The translations under genes and the position numbers were made by a program. Source: Muriicola marianensis (GTDB lineage: Bacteria > Bacteroidota > Bacteroidia > Flavobacteriales > Flavobacteriaceae). Taken from it: DNA of 64,000 nucleotides. Of this stretch, positions 8,883 through 17,617 are shown one piece after another. Below the pieces are notes generated by a model that ran no database searches, had not been told where the DNA came from, and saw only the letters and a list, made by a program, of their open reading frames with translations. The stretch's first letter is position 1; every line of letters begins with the position of its first letter. The stretch covers positions 1,931,227 to 1,995,226 of the forward strand of contig NZ_BMFH01000001.1 in assembly GCF_014638095.1 (NCBI RefSeq), in the 5' to 3' direction.

Positions 8883-10781
8883 CTAATAGGCGCGTTCATT
8901 CTTGCCTTCATAAAAGTTGATAAAGGCTTTGTTCACCACCTTGTTCCCGCCTGGTGTGGGATAGTCTCCGGTAAAATACCAGTCGCCTAAATTCTTTGGG
9001 CAAGCCTGATGCAGGTTTTCTATAGATTGGTAGATGATCTCCACCTCGGCCTTAATGCCTTCAGGGCACAGGAGTTGGCCAATTTTTTCTGAGATCTGAT
9101 CTGCGCTGAACGGGGCGTAGAATTCCTTCACGTAATTGATGATCTGGCTTTCATCCTTGTTTAGTTGCTCCTTGCACTTATTGTAGATGTCCTCCACAAC
9201 AGAAAGGCTCTTGTTTTCCCGGTGCAATTCGAGAGCGGCCTTAAAGGCGATGAAATCTTCCAGTTTAGCCATGTCTATTCCATAACAATCGGGATAACGA
9301 ATTTGTGGCGCTGAGGAGACTACAATGATCTTCTTAGGAGATAACCTGTCCAGTATACCCAGTATGCTGTTCTTCAAAGTTGTACCCCTTACAATACTGT
9401 CATCGATGATCACCAGGTTATCACTTTCACTTACCGAGCCATATGTGATATCGTATACGTGTGCCACCAGGTCATCCCTGCTGCTGTCCTGGGTAATGAA
9501 TGTCCTCAACTTGGCGTCCTTTATGGCCACCTTCTCAATTCGCGGCCTGATCTCGAGGATCTCGTGCAGCTCGTCCCGGGTGATACCCGACCCTTTTTCA
9601 AGGATCAGTTCTTCCTTCTTTTTATTGAGGTAGTTCTGGGCTTCCCTTACCATGCCCAGGAAGGAGGTTTCTGCCGTATTAGGGATATAGGAAAATACCG
9701 TGTTTCTGATATCGTGATCTATAGATTCCAGGATCTTGGGAAAGATCAACCTGCCGAGTTCCTTTCTCTCCTGGTAGATCTCAAGGTCACTTCCTCTGGA
9801 GAAGTAGATGCGTTCAAAGGAACACGCCTTTCTCTCCAGGGGTTCCATGATCTTCTTCACCTTCACCGTACCGTTCTTTTTGATGATGATGGCATGGGCA
9901 GGATCCAACTCCTCTACCGCAGCGTATTTCACATTGAAAACCGTCTGGATAGCAGCCCGTTCAGAAGCGACCACAACCACCTCTTCATCCTGGTAATAAT
10001 AGGCCGGGCGTATACCCGAAGGATCGCGAAGAACAAAAGCGTCACCGTGTCCAAGGAGTCCGGCCATCGCATACCCACCGTCCCAGTTTTTTGAAGCTTT
10101 TTTGAGGATCTTGGCCAGGTTGAGACGCTCAGCGATCAGGGGAGAGGCCTCCATTTTATTGTATCCCTCCTTTTTGATCTGTTTGTAGAGTTTGGCCACG
10201 GCATCGTCCAGGAAATGTCCGATCTTTTCCATAACCGTCACCGTGTCTGCCATTTCCTTTGGATGCTGGCCCAGCTGCACGAGATTGTCGAATAACTCCG
10301 TTACGTTGGTCATGTTGAAATTCCCGGCAACGATCAGGTTTCTGTGCATCCAGTTGTTCTGACGAAGGAATGGGTGCACGTTCTCGATGCTGTTCTTGCC
10401 GAAAGTACCATAGCGAACATGCCCCAGCAGTACTTCTCCTATGTAGGGAATATGCTTCTTTTGGGCTTCTGCGTCATCGATGTATTCTGGGTGCTCTTCA
10501 AAAGCGCGGTTGATGCGATCTGTGATCTGTGCAAAGATGTCCTGAATGGGCTGGGCCTGTACGGATCTTACCCTGCTCATATAGCGCTGTCCCGGCTCGA
10601 CATCCAATTTGATGCTGGCAAAACCGGCGCCGTCCTGGCCCCTGTTGTGCTGCTTTTCCATCATGAGATACATCTTGTTCACCCCATAAAAGGCAGAGCC
10701 GTACTTCTCTTTGTAGTAATCCAGGGGTTTTAACAATCGGATCAGCGAAATCCCGCATTCGTGTTTAATGGCGTCGCTCAT
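8883..10781 (-). CDS. purF: Amidophosphoribosyltransferase, long PurF-type
   Basis: The 632-residue enzyme transfers glutamine amide nitrogen to PRPP, the first step of purine synthesis. C9 (HECGISL) would become the N-terminal nucleophile after propeptide removal, as in B. subtilis PurF. NRGQDGAGFA (about 46-55), HVRYGTFG and NFNMTNV belong to the class II glutamine amidotransferase domain. VIIDDSIVRGTTL at 457-469 is the PRPP-binding loop. The protein is over 100 residues longer than E. coli or B. subtilis PurF, with insertions near residues 70-115 and 380-435. It may therefore be a paralogue beside a standard PurF elsewhere. It is 39 bases downstream of a PfkB gene, with a terminator in between, and close to purN. 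Confidence 0.85.
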   Translation of the reverse strand: MSDAIKHECGISLIRLLKPLDYYKEKYGSAFYGVNKMYLMMEKQHNRGQDGAGFASIKLDVEPGQRYMSRVRSVQAQPIQDIFAQITDRINRAFEEHPEYIDDAEAQKKHIPYIGEVLLGHVRYGTFGKNSIENVHPFLRQNNWMHRNLIVAGNFNMTNVTELFDNLVQLGQHPKEMADTVTVMEKIGHFLDDAVAKLYKQIKKEGYNKMEASPLIAERLNLAKILKKASKNWDGGYAMAGLLGHGDAFVLRDPSGIRPAYYYQDEEVVVVASERAAIQTVFNVKYAAVEELDPAHAIIIKKNGTVKVKKIMEPLERKACSFERIYFSRGSDLEIYQERKELGRLIFPKILESIDHDIRNTVFSYIPNTAETSFLGMVREAQNYLNKKKEELILEKGSGITRDELHEILEIRPRIEKVAIKDAKLRTFITQDSSRDDLVAHVYDITYGSVSESDNLVIIDDSIVRGTTLKNSILGILDRLSPKKIIVVSSAPQIRYPDCYGIDMAKLEDFIAFKAALELHRENKSLSVVEDIYNKCKEQLNKDESQIINYVKEFYAPFSADQISEKIGQLLCPEGIKAEVEIIYQSIENLHQACPKNLGDWYFTGDYPTPGGNKVVNKAFINFYEGKNERAY

Positions 10782-10794
10782 ATTCTATTTCAAT

Positions 10795-10820
10795 AAAAAA
10801 AGCCCTGAATCTGCAGGGCA
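10795..10820 (-). terminator. Intrinsic terminator between the PfkB gene and purF
   Basis: The arms GCCCTG and CAGGGC begin two bases after the PfkB stop on the minus strand and are followed by seven T residues. The T-run ends only 14 bases before the purF ATG. The position leaves almost no room for a separate purF promoter, so either termination is partial or it controls purF expression. Confidence 0.8.
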
Positions 10821-11747
10821 TTATCTCAACTCAATATCGAATTGTGTCAATTGCTTAAATTGCTCCAGCCTTCGTTCAACCTCCTCCTTGGTAAGGTTTT
10901 GCATCCGTTCTGTACCGAACTTTTCCACACAGAAGGAAGCGAGATTCGACCCGTGGATCACCGCATTCCTGAGGTTGTTAAATGACACGTTTTCCGTCTC
11001 GGCCAGGTAGCCCACAAAGCCTCCCGCAAAAGAATCTCCGGCCCCTGTAGGATCGAAAACCTCTTCGAGCGGTAGTGCAGGTGCAAAGAACACCTCCCCG
11101 TTATGGAACAGTAAGGCCCCATTCTCACCTTTCTTGATCACTACGTATTTCGGCCCCATGCGGTGGATCTTCTGAGCAGCTTTTACCAGGGAATACTCAT
11201 TAGAAAGTTGCCTGGCTTCACTGTCATTGATCGTGATCACATCCGTCCTGCTGATCACCTTCTTCAGCTCGGGAAAGGTATGGTTCATCCAGAAATTCAT
11301 GGTATCCAGCACCGTGATCTTAGGTTCTTCCCTCATTTGTTCCAGGGCTTTCAATTGTACCGAAGGATGAAGGTTCCCCAGCATGAGTACATCTGCATCC
11401 CTGAAATGATCAGGTATCACCGGTTCGAAATCTGCGAGTACATTCAGTTCAGTGGCCAGGGTTTCCCTGCTGTTGAGGTCATTGTTGTATTTCCCACTCC
11501 AGAAAAAGGTCTTCCCTTTCTCGATGATCTCAATTCCGGAAACATCTATCCCCTTATTCTTTAAAAGGTCGAGGTACTCCCTGGGAAAATCACCGCCTAT
11601 GACCGATACGATGGCCGATTCAGCCCTGAATTGTGAGGCCGCGAGACCTATAAACGTTGCTGCACCTCCCAGGATCTTGTCTGTTTTTCCAAAAGGGGTT
11701 TCTATGGCATCGAATGCTACTGTACCCAGGATCAAAAGCTTGCCCAT
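10821..11747 (-). CDS. PfkB family sugar/nucleoside kinase
   Basis: The 308-residue ribokinase-fold protein begins MGKLLILGTVAFDAIETPFG and has the first PfkB signature as GGAATFIGLAASQF. The second signature, DPTGAGDSFAGGFVGY, carries the catalytic aspartate (GAGDS) and the anion hole. The substrate cannot be read from the sequence; adenosine or another nucleoside or sugar is possible, and proximity to purF and purN hints at nucleoside salvage. The gene is followed by a terminator and then purF. Confidence 0.85.
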   Translation of the reverse strand: MGKLLILGTVAFDAIETPFGKTDKILGGAATFIGLAASQFRAESAIVSVIGGDFPREYLDLLKNKGIDVSGIEIIEKGKTFFWSGKYNNDLNSRETLATELNVLADFEPVIPDHFRDADVLMLGNLHPSVQLKALEQMREEPKITVLDTMNFWMNHTFPELKKVISRTDVITINDSEARQLSNEYSLVKAAQKIHRMGPKYVVIKKGENGALLFHNGEVFFAPALPLEEVFDPTGAGDSFAGGFVGYLAETENVSFNNLRNAVIHGSNLASFCVEKFGTERMQNLTKEEVERRLEQFKQLTQFDIELR

Positions 11748-11827
11748 ACTCGCTGTTCAAATTCGATGCAAATATACGCTTTTGTAATTGCCTTCGCTCA
11801 GTCGGTTTTCAGGAAATCATTAGCTGT

Positions 11828-12463
11828 TTACTTCCGACCAAAATCAGCCGGAATCTCACCCCATGCGACAGTTTCCCATTTCACGATAGGCGTAGTGTAC
11901 GAATTCTTCTCTAACCATTTTTCGGCCCTCGTGATCAGGTCGAACAATTCCCGGTTGCGGGCATTGGGCTGTAGCTTGGTGTTGCATCGCTTTTTCCGTA
12001 CCCAGCTGATGGCCGTACGTGAATCCGAATAGAGGACGCGGTCTGAACGCCTTTCTTTCAGGAAGGCGAGACCGTGTACGATCGCCAGAAATTCCCCGAT
12101 ATTGTTGGTGCCCTCCGGAAAAGGCCCCTGTTTGAATAATCGCTTGCCAGTTTTAGTGTCTACTCCCTGGTACTCCATCTTTCCCGGATTTCCGCTTGAG
12201 GCCGCATCTACAGCAATGGAATGAGGGTTGGGATCCCCGATCTTCATCAATTCCTCACCTGAAAGTCCGGGTTTCTTCTTTTTTTGCCCCTTGTAGGCTG
12301 CGTAAGAACTGTTGTAAGCCTCTTCAGCATCTTTTCTCGAAGGAAAACCCATGTACTGAGCGCCTTTGATTCCCGAGATCTGCTCTTTGCATTCTTCCCA
12401 GCTCCCGTAAATTCCGGGGGCTTTACCTTTCCAGACCACATAGAATTTGTTCTTGGCAGCCAT
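11828..12463 (-). CDS. rnhA: Ribonuclease H1 with N-terminal viroplasmin domain
   Basis: The 211-residue protein has an N-terminal caulimovirus-viroplasmin (hybrid-binding) domain at about 4-50 (KFYVVWKGKAPGIYGSWEEC). A lysine linker leads to an RNase H fold with the DEDD set D86 (SIAVDAASSGNPG), E124 (NNIGEFLAI), D147 (LYSDSRTAI) and D207 (PADFG). It degrades RNA in RNA-DNA hybrids. Its start codon overlaps the purN stop by one base (TGATG), so it is probably translationally coupled to purN. The family form is common in Bacteroidota. Confidence 0.93.
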   Translation of the reverse strand: MAAKNKFYVVWKGKAPGIYGSWEECKEQISGIKGAQYMGFPSRKDAEEAYNSSYAAYKGQKKKKPGLSGEELMKIGDPNPHSIAVDAASSGNPGKMEYQGVDTKTGKRLFKQGPFPEGTNNIGEFLAIVHGLAFLKERRSDRVLYSDSRTAISWVRKKRCNTKLQPNARNRELFDLITRAEKWLEKNSYTTPIVKWETVAWGEIPADFGRK

Positions 12464-13032
12464 CAGTTGCGGGTTAGGAGGTCTTCAATGACAAGAGGGA
12501 AGTGCCTGTGCTCCAGGAGCTGCACTTTCCTGCCGATCTCTTCTGCGGAATCTCCGGGTTCCAGCCTAGTCTTTTCCTGTGTAATAATGGCCCCTTCGTC
12601 ATATCGTTCATTGACATAGTGGATGGTGATCCCTGATTCTTTTTCTCCTTTGGCTTTGACGGCCTCGTGGACATGATGTCCGTACATACCCTTCCCCCCG
12701 TATTTTGGAAGTAGGGCCGGATGAATATTGATGATCTTTTTAGGGAAAGCCTGCACCATCTCCGCGGGAATGAGGCGCAGAAATCCGGCCAGGACAATGA
12801 GGTCCGGCTGAATGGACTTCAGGAGTTTAAGGACATGTCCGCCTCCTTTGAAACTGTGGCGGTTAAAGTAAAAGCCTGGAATTCCCAGGGTATTGCACCG
12901 CTCGAGGACGTAGGCGTCTTTCCTGTCTGTCAGGACGCAGGAGATCTTTATTTCGGGGTGTCCTTCAAAATATCGCGCAATGTTCTCAACATTGGTTCCG
13001 GAACCTGAGGCGAAAAGGACAATGTGTTTCAT
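12463..13032 (-). CDS. purN: Phosphoribosylglycinamide formyltransferase
   Basis: The 189-residue enzyme transfers a formyl group from 10-formyl-tetrahydrofolate to GAR, the third step of purine synthesis. The N-terminus MKHIVLFASGSGTNVENI is the phosphate-binding loop. IINIHPALLPKYGGKGMYG holds the catalytic asparagine and histidine, and the conserved aspartate follows in YDEGAIITQ. It overlaps rnhA by one base. It is divergent from acpP across a gap of about 240 bases. The purine-related genes purF and purN lie within 4 kb but are separated by rnhA and the PfkB gene. Confidence 0.95.
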   Translation of the reverse strand: MKHIVLFASGSGTNVENIARYFEGHPEIKISCVLTDRKDAYVLERCNTLGIPGFYFNRHSFKGGGHVLKLLKSIQPDLIVLAGFLRLIPAEMVQAFPKKIINIHPALLPKYGGKGMYGHHVHEAVKAKGEKESGITIHYVNERYDEGAIITQEKTRLEPGDSAEEIGRKVQLLEHRHFPLVIEDLLTRN

Positions 13033-13235
13033 CGTTGATTTCTGAGTAAAGAAGCGGGCTCTATTCCCGGGGAGGTCAGCAGCATGTTGTACGGATGGGA
13101 AGAATAGCGATCGACCGCGATCAGCAGCCCGACTTTCCCCTTAATTTTATGGTGCTAAAGTAATATTCTTGCGATTAAATTTCTTAAATTACCCTACAAA
13201 ATGGCATCCGGTGGTGAATTTCCACCAAAGTTTTT

Positions 13236-13243
13236 TATTTTTG
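13236..13243 (+). promoter_or_regulatory. Probable -7 element of acpP
   Basis: TATTTTTG matches TAnnTTTG and lies 31 bases before the acpP ATG. No clear -33 box is seen at 19 bases. The rest of the 13033-13274 gap shows no other recognisable feature. Confidence 0.45.
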
Positions 13244-13274
13244 CCATCAATTAAAAATTAAAACCAAAAAAATT

Positions 13275-13508
13275 ATGTCAGACATTGCATCAAGAGTAAA
13301 GGCAATTATCGTTGATAAGTTAGGGGTTGATGAAAACGAAGTTGTGGCAGAAGCTAGCTTCACCAACGATCTCGGGGCAGATTCATTGGATACTGTTGAA
13401 CTGATCATGGAATTCGAAAAAGAATTTGACATCCAGATCCCGGATGACCAGGCAGAAAATATCGCAACCGTCGGCCAGGCAATAAGCTATATTGAAGAGG
13501 CCAAATAA
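13275..13508 (+). CDS. acpP: Acyl carrier protein
   Basis: The 77-residue acidic protein carries the phosphopantetheine attachment serine S37 in [15 protein letters not shown]. It shuttles growing acyl chains in fatty acid synthesis. It stands directly before fabF, the usual acpP-fabF order. A hairpin with a T-rich tail follows in the gap, which can keep acpP mRNA in excess over fabF. Confidence 0.98.
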   Translation: MSDIASRVKAIIVDKLGVDENEVVAEASFTNDLGADSLDTVELIMEFEKEFDIQIPDDQAENIATVGQAISYIEEAK

Positions 13509-13537
13509 GGAATTTTATACATAACATGTTGTAATTT

Positions 13538-13574
13538 ATCCATGTGGTTTCCACGCTGCATGGATATTTTTTTT
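13538..13574 (+). terminator. Probable intrinsic terminator after acpP
   Basis: ATCCATG and CATGGAT pair around a 14-base interior in which TGG and CCA can also pair. The tail is TATTTTTTTTAA. It lies 30 bases after the acpP stop and before fabF. It is probably partial, since fabF normally shares the transcript. Confidence 0.6.
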
Positions 13575-13618
13575 AATTTTCGCTTGGCATAGGTACATCT
13601 GATACAAAAATTGATTCT

Positions 13619-14869
13619 ATGGAGTTAAAACGAGTAGTTGTTACCGGATTAGGTGCCCTTACACCCATCGGGAATACCCTCGAGGAATACTGGGAAGGAC
13701 TTAAATCAGGGAAAAGCGGTTCTGCTCCCATCACGTACTACGACACCGAAAAATTCAAAACTAAATTTGCCTGTGAGATCAAGAACTACGATCCACAGAA
13801 TTACTTCGACAGGAAAGAAGCGCGCAAACTGGATAGGTTCACCCAGTATGCCCTGATCTCTTCTGATGAGGCAATCGCCGATGCAGGTCTCGATCTCAAT
13901 GCTCTTGATAAATTCAGGGTTGGGGTGATCTGGGGTGCCGGGATCGGTGGTCTTGAGACCTTCCAGAATGAAGTGATGGACTTTGCAAAGGGAGACGGAA
14001 CCCCGAGGTTCAACCCCTTCTTTATACCCAAGATGATCGCGGATATTGCCCCGGGGAATATTTCGATCAAGCACGGTTTTATGGGGCCTAATTATACAAC
14101 GGTCTCCGCCTGTGCCTCCTCGGCCAATGCAATGATCGACGCCTTGAATTACATCAGGCTGGGCTATTGTGACGTAATTGTCACCGGAGGTAGCGAAGCA
14201 GCCGTAACCATGGCTGGGATGGGTGGTTTTAATGCCATGCATGCCCTGTCTACCAGAAATGACAGCCCGGAAACAGCCTCCAGGCCTTTTGATGTAACAC
14301 GGGACGGATTTGTACTCGGGGAAGGTGCCGGTGCCCTGATACTCGAGGAATATGAACACGCCAAAGCCAGGGGGGCGAAGATCTATGCAGAGTTGGTCGG
14401 CGGAGGGATGTCCAGTGATGCCTATCACATGACAGCTCCCCATCCTGATGGGATCGGCGTGGTGCGCGTGATGGAAAATTGCCTTAGGGATGCAGGGATG
14501 AAACCGGAAGAGATCGACGCGATCAACACCCATGGCACGTCCACTCCTTTGGGAGATGTTGCCGAATTAAAAGCGATCTCTCAGGTCTTTGGCGAGCACG
14601 CCCCAAAAATCAACATCAATTCCACCAAGTCCATGACCGGACATTTACTGGGTGCGGCAGGAGCCATCGAGGCTATTGCTTCCATCTTAGCCATGAAACA
14701 CAACCTGGTACCCCCCACGATCAATCACTCAACAGTAGATGAGAATATAGATCCCAAACTCAACCTGACCCTCAACAAGGCCCAGCCCAGGGATGTCAGG
14801 GTGGCTATGAGTAATACCTTTGGTTTCGGGGGCCATAACGCCTGTGTGATCTTTAAAAAAATAAGCTAG
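13619..14869 (+). CDS. fabF: Beta-ketoacyl-ACP synthase II
   Basis: The 416-residue thiolase-fold condensing enzyme extends acyl-ACP with malonyl-ACP. The catalytic triad is C165 (TTVSACASSANAM), H305 (NTHGTSTPLGD) and H342 (KSMTGHLLGAAGA). The C-terminal FGFGGHNAC gating loop is present. It follows acpP and precedes rnc by seven bases, the usual acpP-fabF-rnc order. Confidence 0.97.
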   Translation: MELKRVVVTGLGALTPIGNTLEEYWEGLKSGKSGSAPITYYDTEKFKTKFACEIKNYDPQNYFDRKEARKLDRFTQYALISSDEAIADAGLDLNALDKFRVGVIWGAGIGGLETFQNEVMDFAKGDGTPRFNPFFIPKMIADIAPGNISIKHGFMGPNYTTVSACASSANAMIDALNYIRLGYCDVIVTGGSEAAVTMAGMGGFNAMHALSTRNDSPETASRPFDVTRDGFVLGEGAGALILEEYEHAKARGAKIYAELVGGGMSSDAYHMTAPHPDGIGVVRVMENCLRDAGMKPEEIDAINTHGTSTPLGDVAELKAISQVFGEHAPKININSTKSMTGHLLGAAGAIEAIASILAMKHNLVPPTINHSTVDENIDPKLNLTLNKAQPRDVRVAMSNTFGFGGHNACVIFKKIS

Positions 14870-14876
14870 ACGCAGG

Positions 14877-15614
14877 ATGAATTTCCCTTCAAATATCTTT
14901 AATTCCCATTCAAAAAAGGATGGGGATTTTTTTTTAAGCATATCAAAAGTCCTGGGATTTAAACCTAAGGATGTCAGCATCTACAGAAGGGCATTTCTGC
15001 ACCGATCGGTCAACCTGAAAGACAAGAAAGGGAACCCCATGAATTACGAGCGACTCGAATTTCTGGGGGACGCAATGCTCGGAACCATTATTTCCAGACA
15101 TCTCTACAACGAGGTTCCGGGAGGGGATGAGGGGTACCTCACCAAGATGCGTTCGAAGATCGTGAGCAGGAAGCATCTCAATGAGTTGGGGAAGGACCTG
15201 GACCTCATTAGGTTTGTCGAGACCAAGATCCCTAAATCGCATTTTGGCGACAACATCCACGGCAATGTCTTCGAGGCCTTGATAGGGGCTATCTATCTCG
15301 ACCGGGGGTATAAATATTGCGAAAAATTTATTCGTGAACGAGTCATTGAACCTTATGTGGATATCGAACAGCTGGAAGGCAAAGTGATCAGCTACAAAAG
15401 CCTGCTGATCGAATGGTGTCAGAAGCAAAAAAAGGAATTCAAATACGAGGTGTACGAAGATGATGGGAAGGACCTCTTAAAGCATTTTGGCGTCAGATTG
15501 TTCATCAATGGCAAACAGGTATCCAAAGCCAGAGCTACTTCCAAGAAAAAAGCAGAGGAGAAAGCGTCTAAAAGAGCTTTTTTTGCCCTGCAGCACAAAA
15601 TTGAGAAATCCTGA
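14877..15614 (+). CDS. rnc: Ribonuclease III
   Basis: The 245-residue double-strand-specific endoribonuclease processes rRNA precursors and structured RNAs. The RNase III signature ERLEFLGDAMLG is at about 58-69, and the second acidic cluster is in NVFEALIGAIYLDRGY. A double-stranded RNA-binding domain occupies about 170-240 (SKARATSKKKAEEKASKRA). It starts seven bases after fabF. The N-terminus is about 15 residues longer than in E. coli. Confidence 0.96.
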   Translation: MNFPSNIFNSHSKKDGDFFLSISKVLGFKPKDVSIYRRAFLHRSVNLKDKKGNPMNYERLEFLGDAMLGTIISRHLYNEVPGGDEGYLTKMRSKIVSRKHLNELGKDLDLIRFVETKIPKSHFGDNIHGNVFEALIGAIYLDRGYKYCEKFIRERVIEPYVDIEQLEGKVISYKSLLIEWCQKQKKEFKYEVYEDDGKDLLKHFGVRLFINGKQVSKARATSKKKAEEKASKRAFFALQHKIEKS

Positions 15615-15708
15615 TCATTAAGTGAACTAAATCGTTTGCGCCATTATTTCACGGGCGTCGGACTAGGTGAGTAACGTTATAAATTATATATTTACATCTT
15701 AGGCTTTT

Positions 15709-16167
15709 ATGGGGTCGAGCATGCGAATACTGGAAGATTTTTATGAAGAGGATTTTGCGCTGGCAGGGATTCACACCAGCCTTGAGGATTTTACCCTGGT
15801 GTACTCCCTGAATAAGATCCTGAAACTCCGACTCCGCAGGGCTGTTTCGGATCTTTCCTTTTCTTCGAATATCTTTTATCCCTATTTCGAATGGAAGGAT
15901 GAATTATACGACAGAAGCTGGTCTCTGTTGACCAACTCCTGTATTACGGAACAAAGGGGTCCTTCGGGAGATCTTTTTCCGGAAGAGCCATCATTTACCA
16001 ACAATGCTCTGGTTCCCGAGCATAAAGGAGCCAATTTTCTGTTGAAAACTGAAGAAGACGTATTGAATTCGGAAGTGATCTCCAGGATCAAATCCATACC
16101 CGGTGTCATAACGGCCTATGTCATTGAAACAGTGAATCTCAAGTCGAAGACCAACTTAATTTTTTAA
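15709..16167 (+). CDS. IPExxxVDY family protein
   Basis: The 152-residue protein of unknown function is found in Bacteroidota, usually between rnc and pyk as here. It has the conserved GIHTSLEDFTLVYSLNKIL near the N-terminus, a FEWKDE segment and the C-terminal block SIPGVITAYVIETVNLKSK. The ATG at 15709 or the one five codons on (MRILEDFY) could be the start; the second resembles relatives better. It ends two bases before pyk and is probably co-transcribed with it. No catalytic motif is visible. Confidence 0.8.
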   Translation: MGSSMRILEDFYEEDFALAGIHTSLEDFTLVYSLNKILKLRLRRAVSDLSFSSNIFYPYFEWKDELYDRSWSLLTNSCITEQRGPSGDLFPEEPSFTNNALVPEHKGANFLLKTEEDVLNSEVISRIKSIPGVITAYVIETVNLKSKTNLIF

Positions 16168-16169
16168 GA

Positions 16170-17612
16170 ATGCCGAGTAAAAAGAAGACAAAGATAGTTG
16201 CTACCCTGGGCCCGGCCTGCAGTGATAAGGATACCCTGAGGAAGATGATAGAGGCGGGGGTCGATGTCTTTCGCATCAACTTCTCTCATGCCGATTACGA
16301 CGATGTAAAGACGCGTATCGAAATTATACGCGAGCTGAACGAGGAAATGGGGATTTACACCGCCATCCTGGCCGATCTTCAGGGGCCTAAACTCCGGGTA
16401 GGGGTGATGGCCGGTGAAGTGGTAGTAGCCCCCGGAGATGAGATTACCTTTAAGACCGGGAAGCCGTTTGAAGGCAATTCCGAAACGGTCTATATGAATT
16501 ACGCTGAATTTCCCAGGGACGTGAACCCGGGTGAGCGTATCCTGCTCGATGACGGGAAACTCATCTTCGAGGTCGTGGCGACCAACAAAAAGGATGAGGT
16601 GCAGGCTAAAGTGATACAAGGTGGACCTCTGAAGTCCAAAAAAGGGGTGAACCTGCCCAATACGAATATCTCTCTCCCTGCCCTGACCAAGAAAGACATC
16701 AAGGATGCCATTTTCGCTATTTCTCAGAAAGTCGACTGGATTGCTTTGAGTTTCGTCCGCTATAGCCAGGATCTCATCGACCTTCAAAACCTGATCGAAG
16801 AACACTCCGAACACAAGATCCCTATCGTGGCCAAGATAGAGAAACCGGAGGCGGTAGAAAATATTGATAAGATCGTTTCCTATTGCGACGGACTCATGGT
16901 GGCCCGGGGCGACCTGGGGGTGGAAGTTCCCGCCCAGGAAGTTCCGCTCATACAGAAGACCTTGGTTCTCAGGGCAAAGCGGGCGAGGATTCCCGTGATC
17001 ATCGCCACACAGATGATGGAGACCATGATCACAAGCCTTACGCCCACCCGGGCAGAGGTTAACGATGTGGCTAATTCAGTCATGGACGGGGCCGACGCGG
17101 TAATGCTCTCGGGGGAGACATCTGTGGGGAATTATCCCGTTCAGGTGATCGAAAAAATGTCGAGTATCCTCAGCAGTGTGGAAGGATCAGAACTCATCAA
17201 AGTGCCTCAGGAGCCCCCTCATATCAGGACCAAGAGGTATATCACAAAAGCTGTGTGTTTTCACGCCGCTACCATGGCCAATGAGATAAAAGCCAAGGCG
17301 ATCTCCACCCTGACCAATAGTGGGTATACCGCCTTCCAGATCTCGGCCTGGAGACCGAGCGCTCATATTCTGGTCTTTACTTCCAACAAAAGAATTTTGA
17401 CTCAGCTGAACCTCCTTTGGGGTGTGAAGGCCTTCTATTACGACAAGTTCGTCTCCACGGACGAGACCATTGAGGACGTAAACCGCATCGCCTGTCAAAA
17501 GGGTTTCCTGGAGGCGGGGGATATGCTGATAAGCCTGGCGGCTATGCCCATCAAAGCGAAAGGGATGGTCAATACCCTCAGGGTCACGGAAATAGATTCA
17601 TGTAATTTCTAA
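16170..17612 (+). CDS. pyk: Pyruvate kinase
   Basis: The 480-residue glycolytic enzyme converts phosphoenolpyruvate and ADP to pyruvate and ATP. The N-terminus KTKIVATLGPACSDKDTL and VFRINFSHAD bind phosphoenolpyruvate and ADP. IVAKIEKPEAVENIDKI has the catalytic lysine, MVARGDLGVE contributes metal binding, and ATQMMETMI follows. Its length matches bacterial type II enzymes. It follows the IPExxxVDY gene by two bases and meets dinB head-on five bases after its stop. Confidence 0.97.
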   Translation: MPSKKKTKIVATLGPACSDKDTLRKMIEAGVDVFRINFSHADYDDVKTRIEIIRELNEEMGIYTAILADLQGPKLRVGVMAGEVVVAPGDEITFKTGKPFEGNSETVYMNYAEFPRDVNPGERILLDDGKLIFEVVATNKKDEVQAKVIQGGPLKSKKGVNLPNTNISLPALTKKDIKDAIFAISQKVDWIALSFVRYSQDLIDLQNLIEEHSEHKIPIVAKIEKPEAVENIDKIVSYCDGLMVARGDLGVEVPAQEVPLIQKTLVLRAKRARIPVIIATQMMETMITSLTPTRAEVNDVANSVMDGADAVMLSGETSVGNYPVQVIEKMSSILSSVEGSELIKVPQEPPHIRTKRYITKAVCFHAATMANEIKAKAISTLTNSGYTAFQISAWRPSAHILVFTSNKRILTQLNLLWGVKAFYYDKFVSTDETIEDVNRIACQKGFLEAGDMLISLAAMPIKAKGMVNTLRVTEIDSCNF

Positions 17613-17617
17613 AGAGC

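Noticed and set aside
13029-13150. Short minus-strand frame just before purN (ending NMLLTSPGIEPASLLRNQR, with its stop overlapping the purN ATG)
   Set aside because: It has no ATG near its beginning and an upstream in-frame stop; it may be a leader frame but there is no support beyond the ATGA overlap.
13706-14533. 275-codon minus-strand frame inside fabF
   Set aside because: It is antisense to a complete fabF with all catalytic residues; codon bias of GC-rich third positions gives such shadows.
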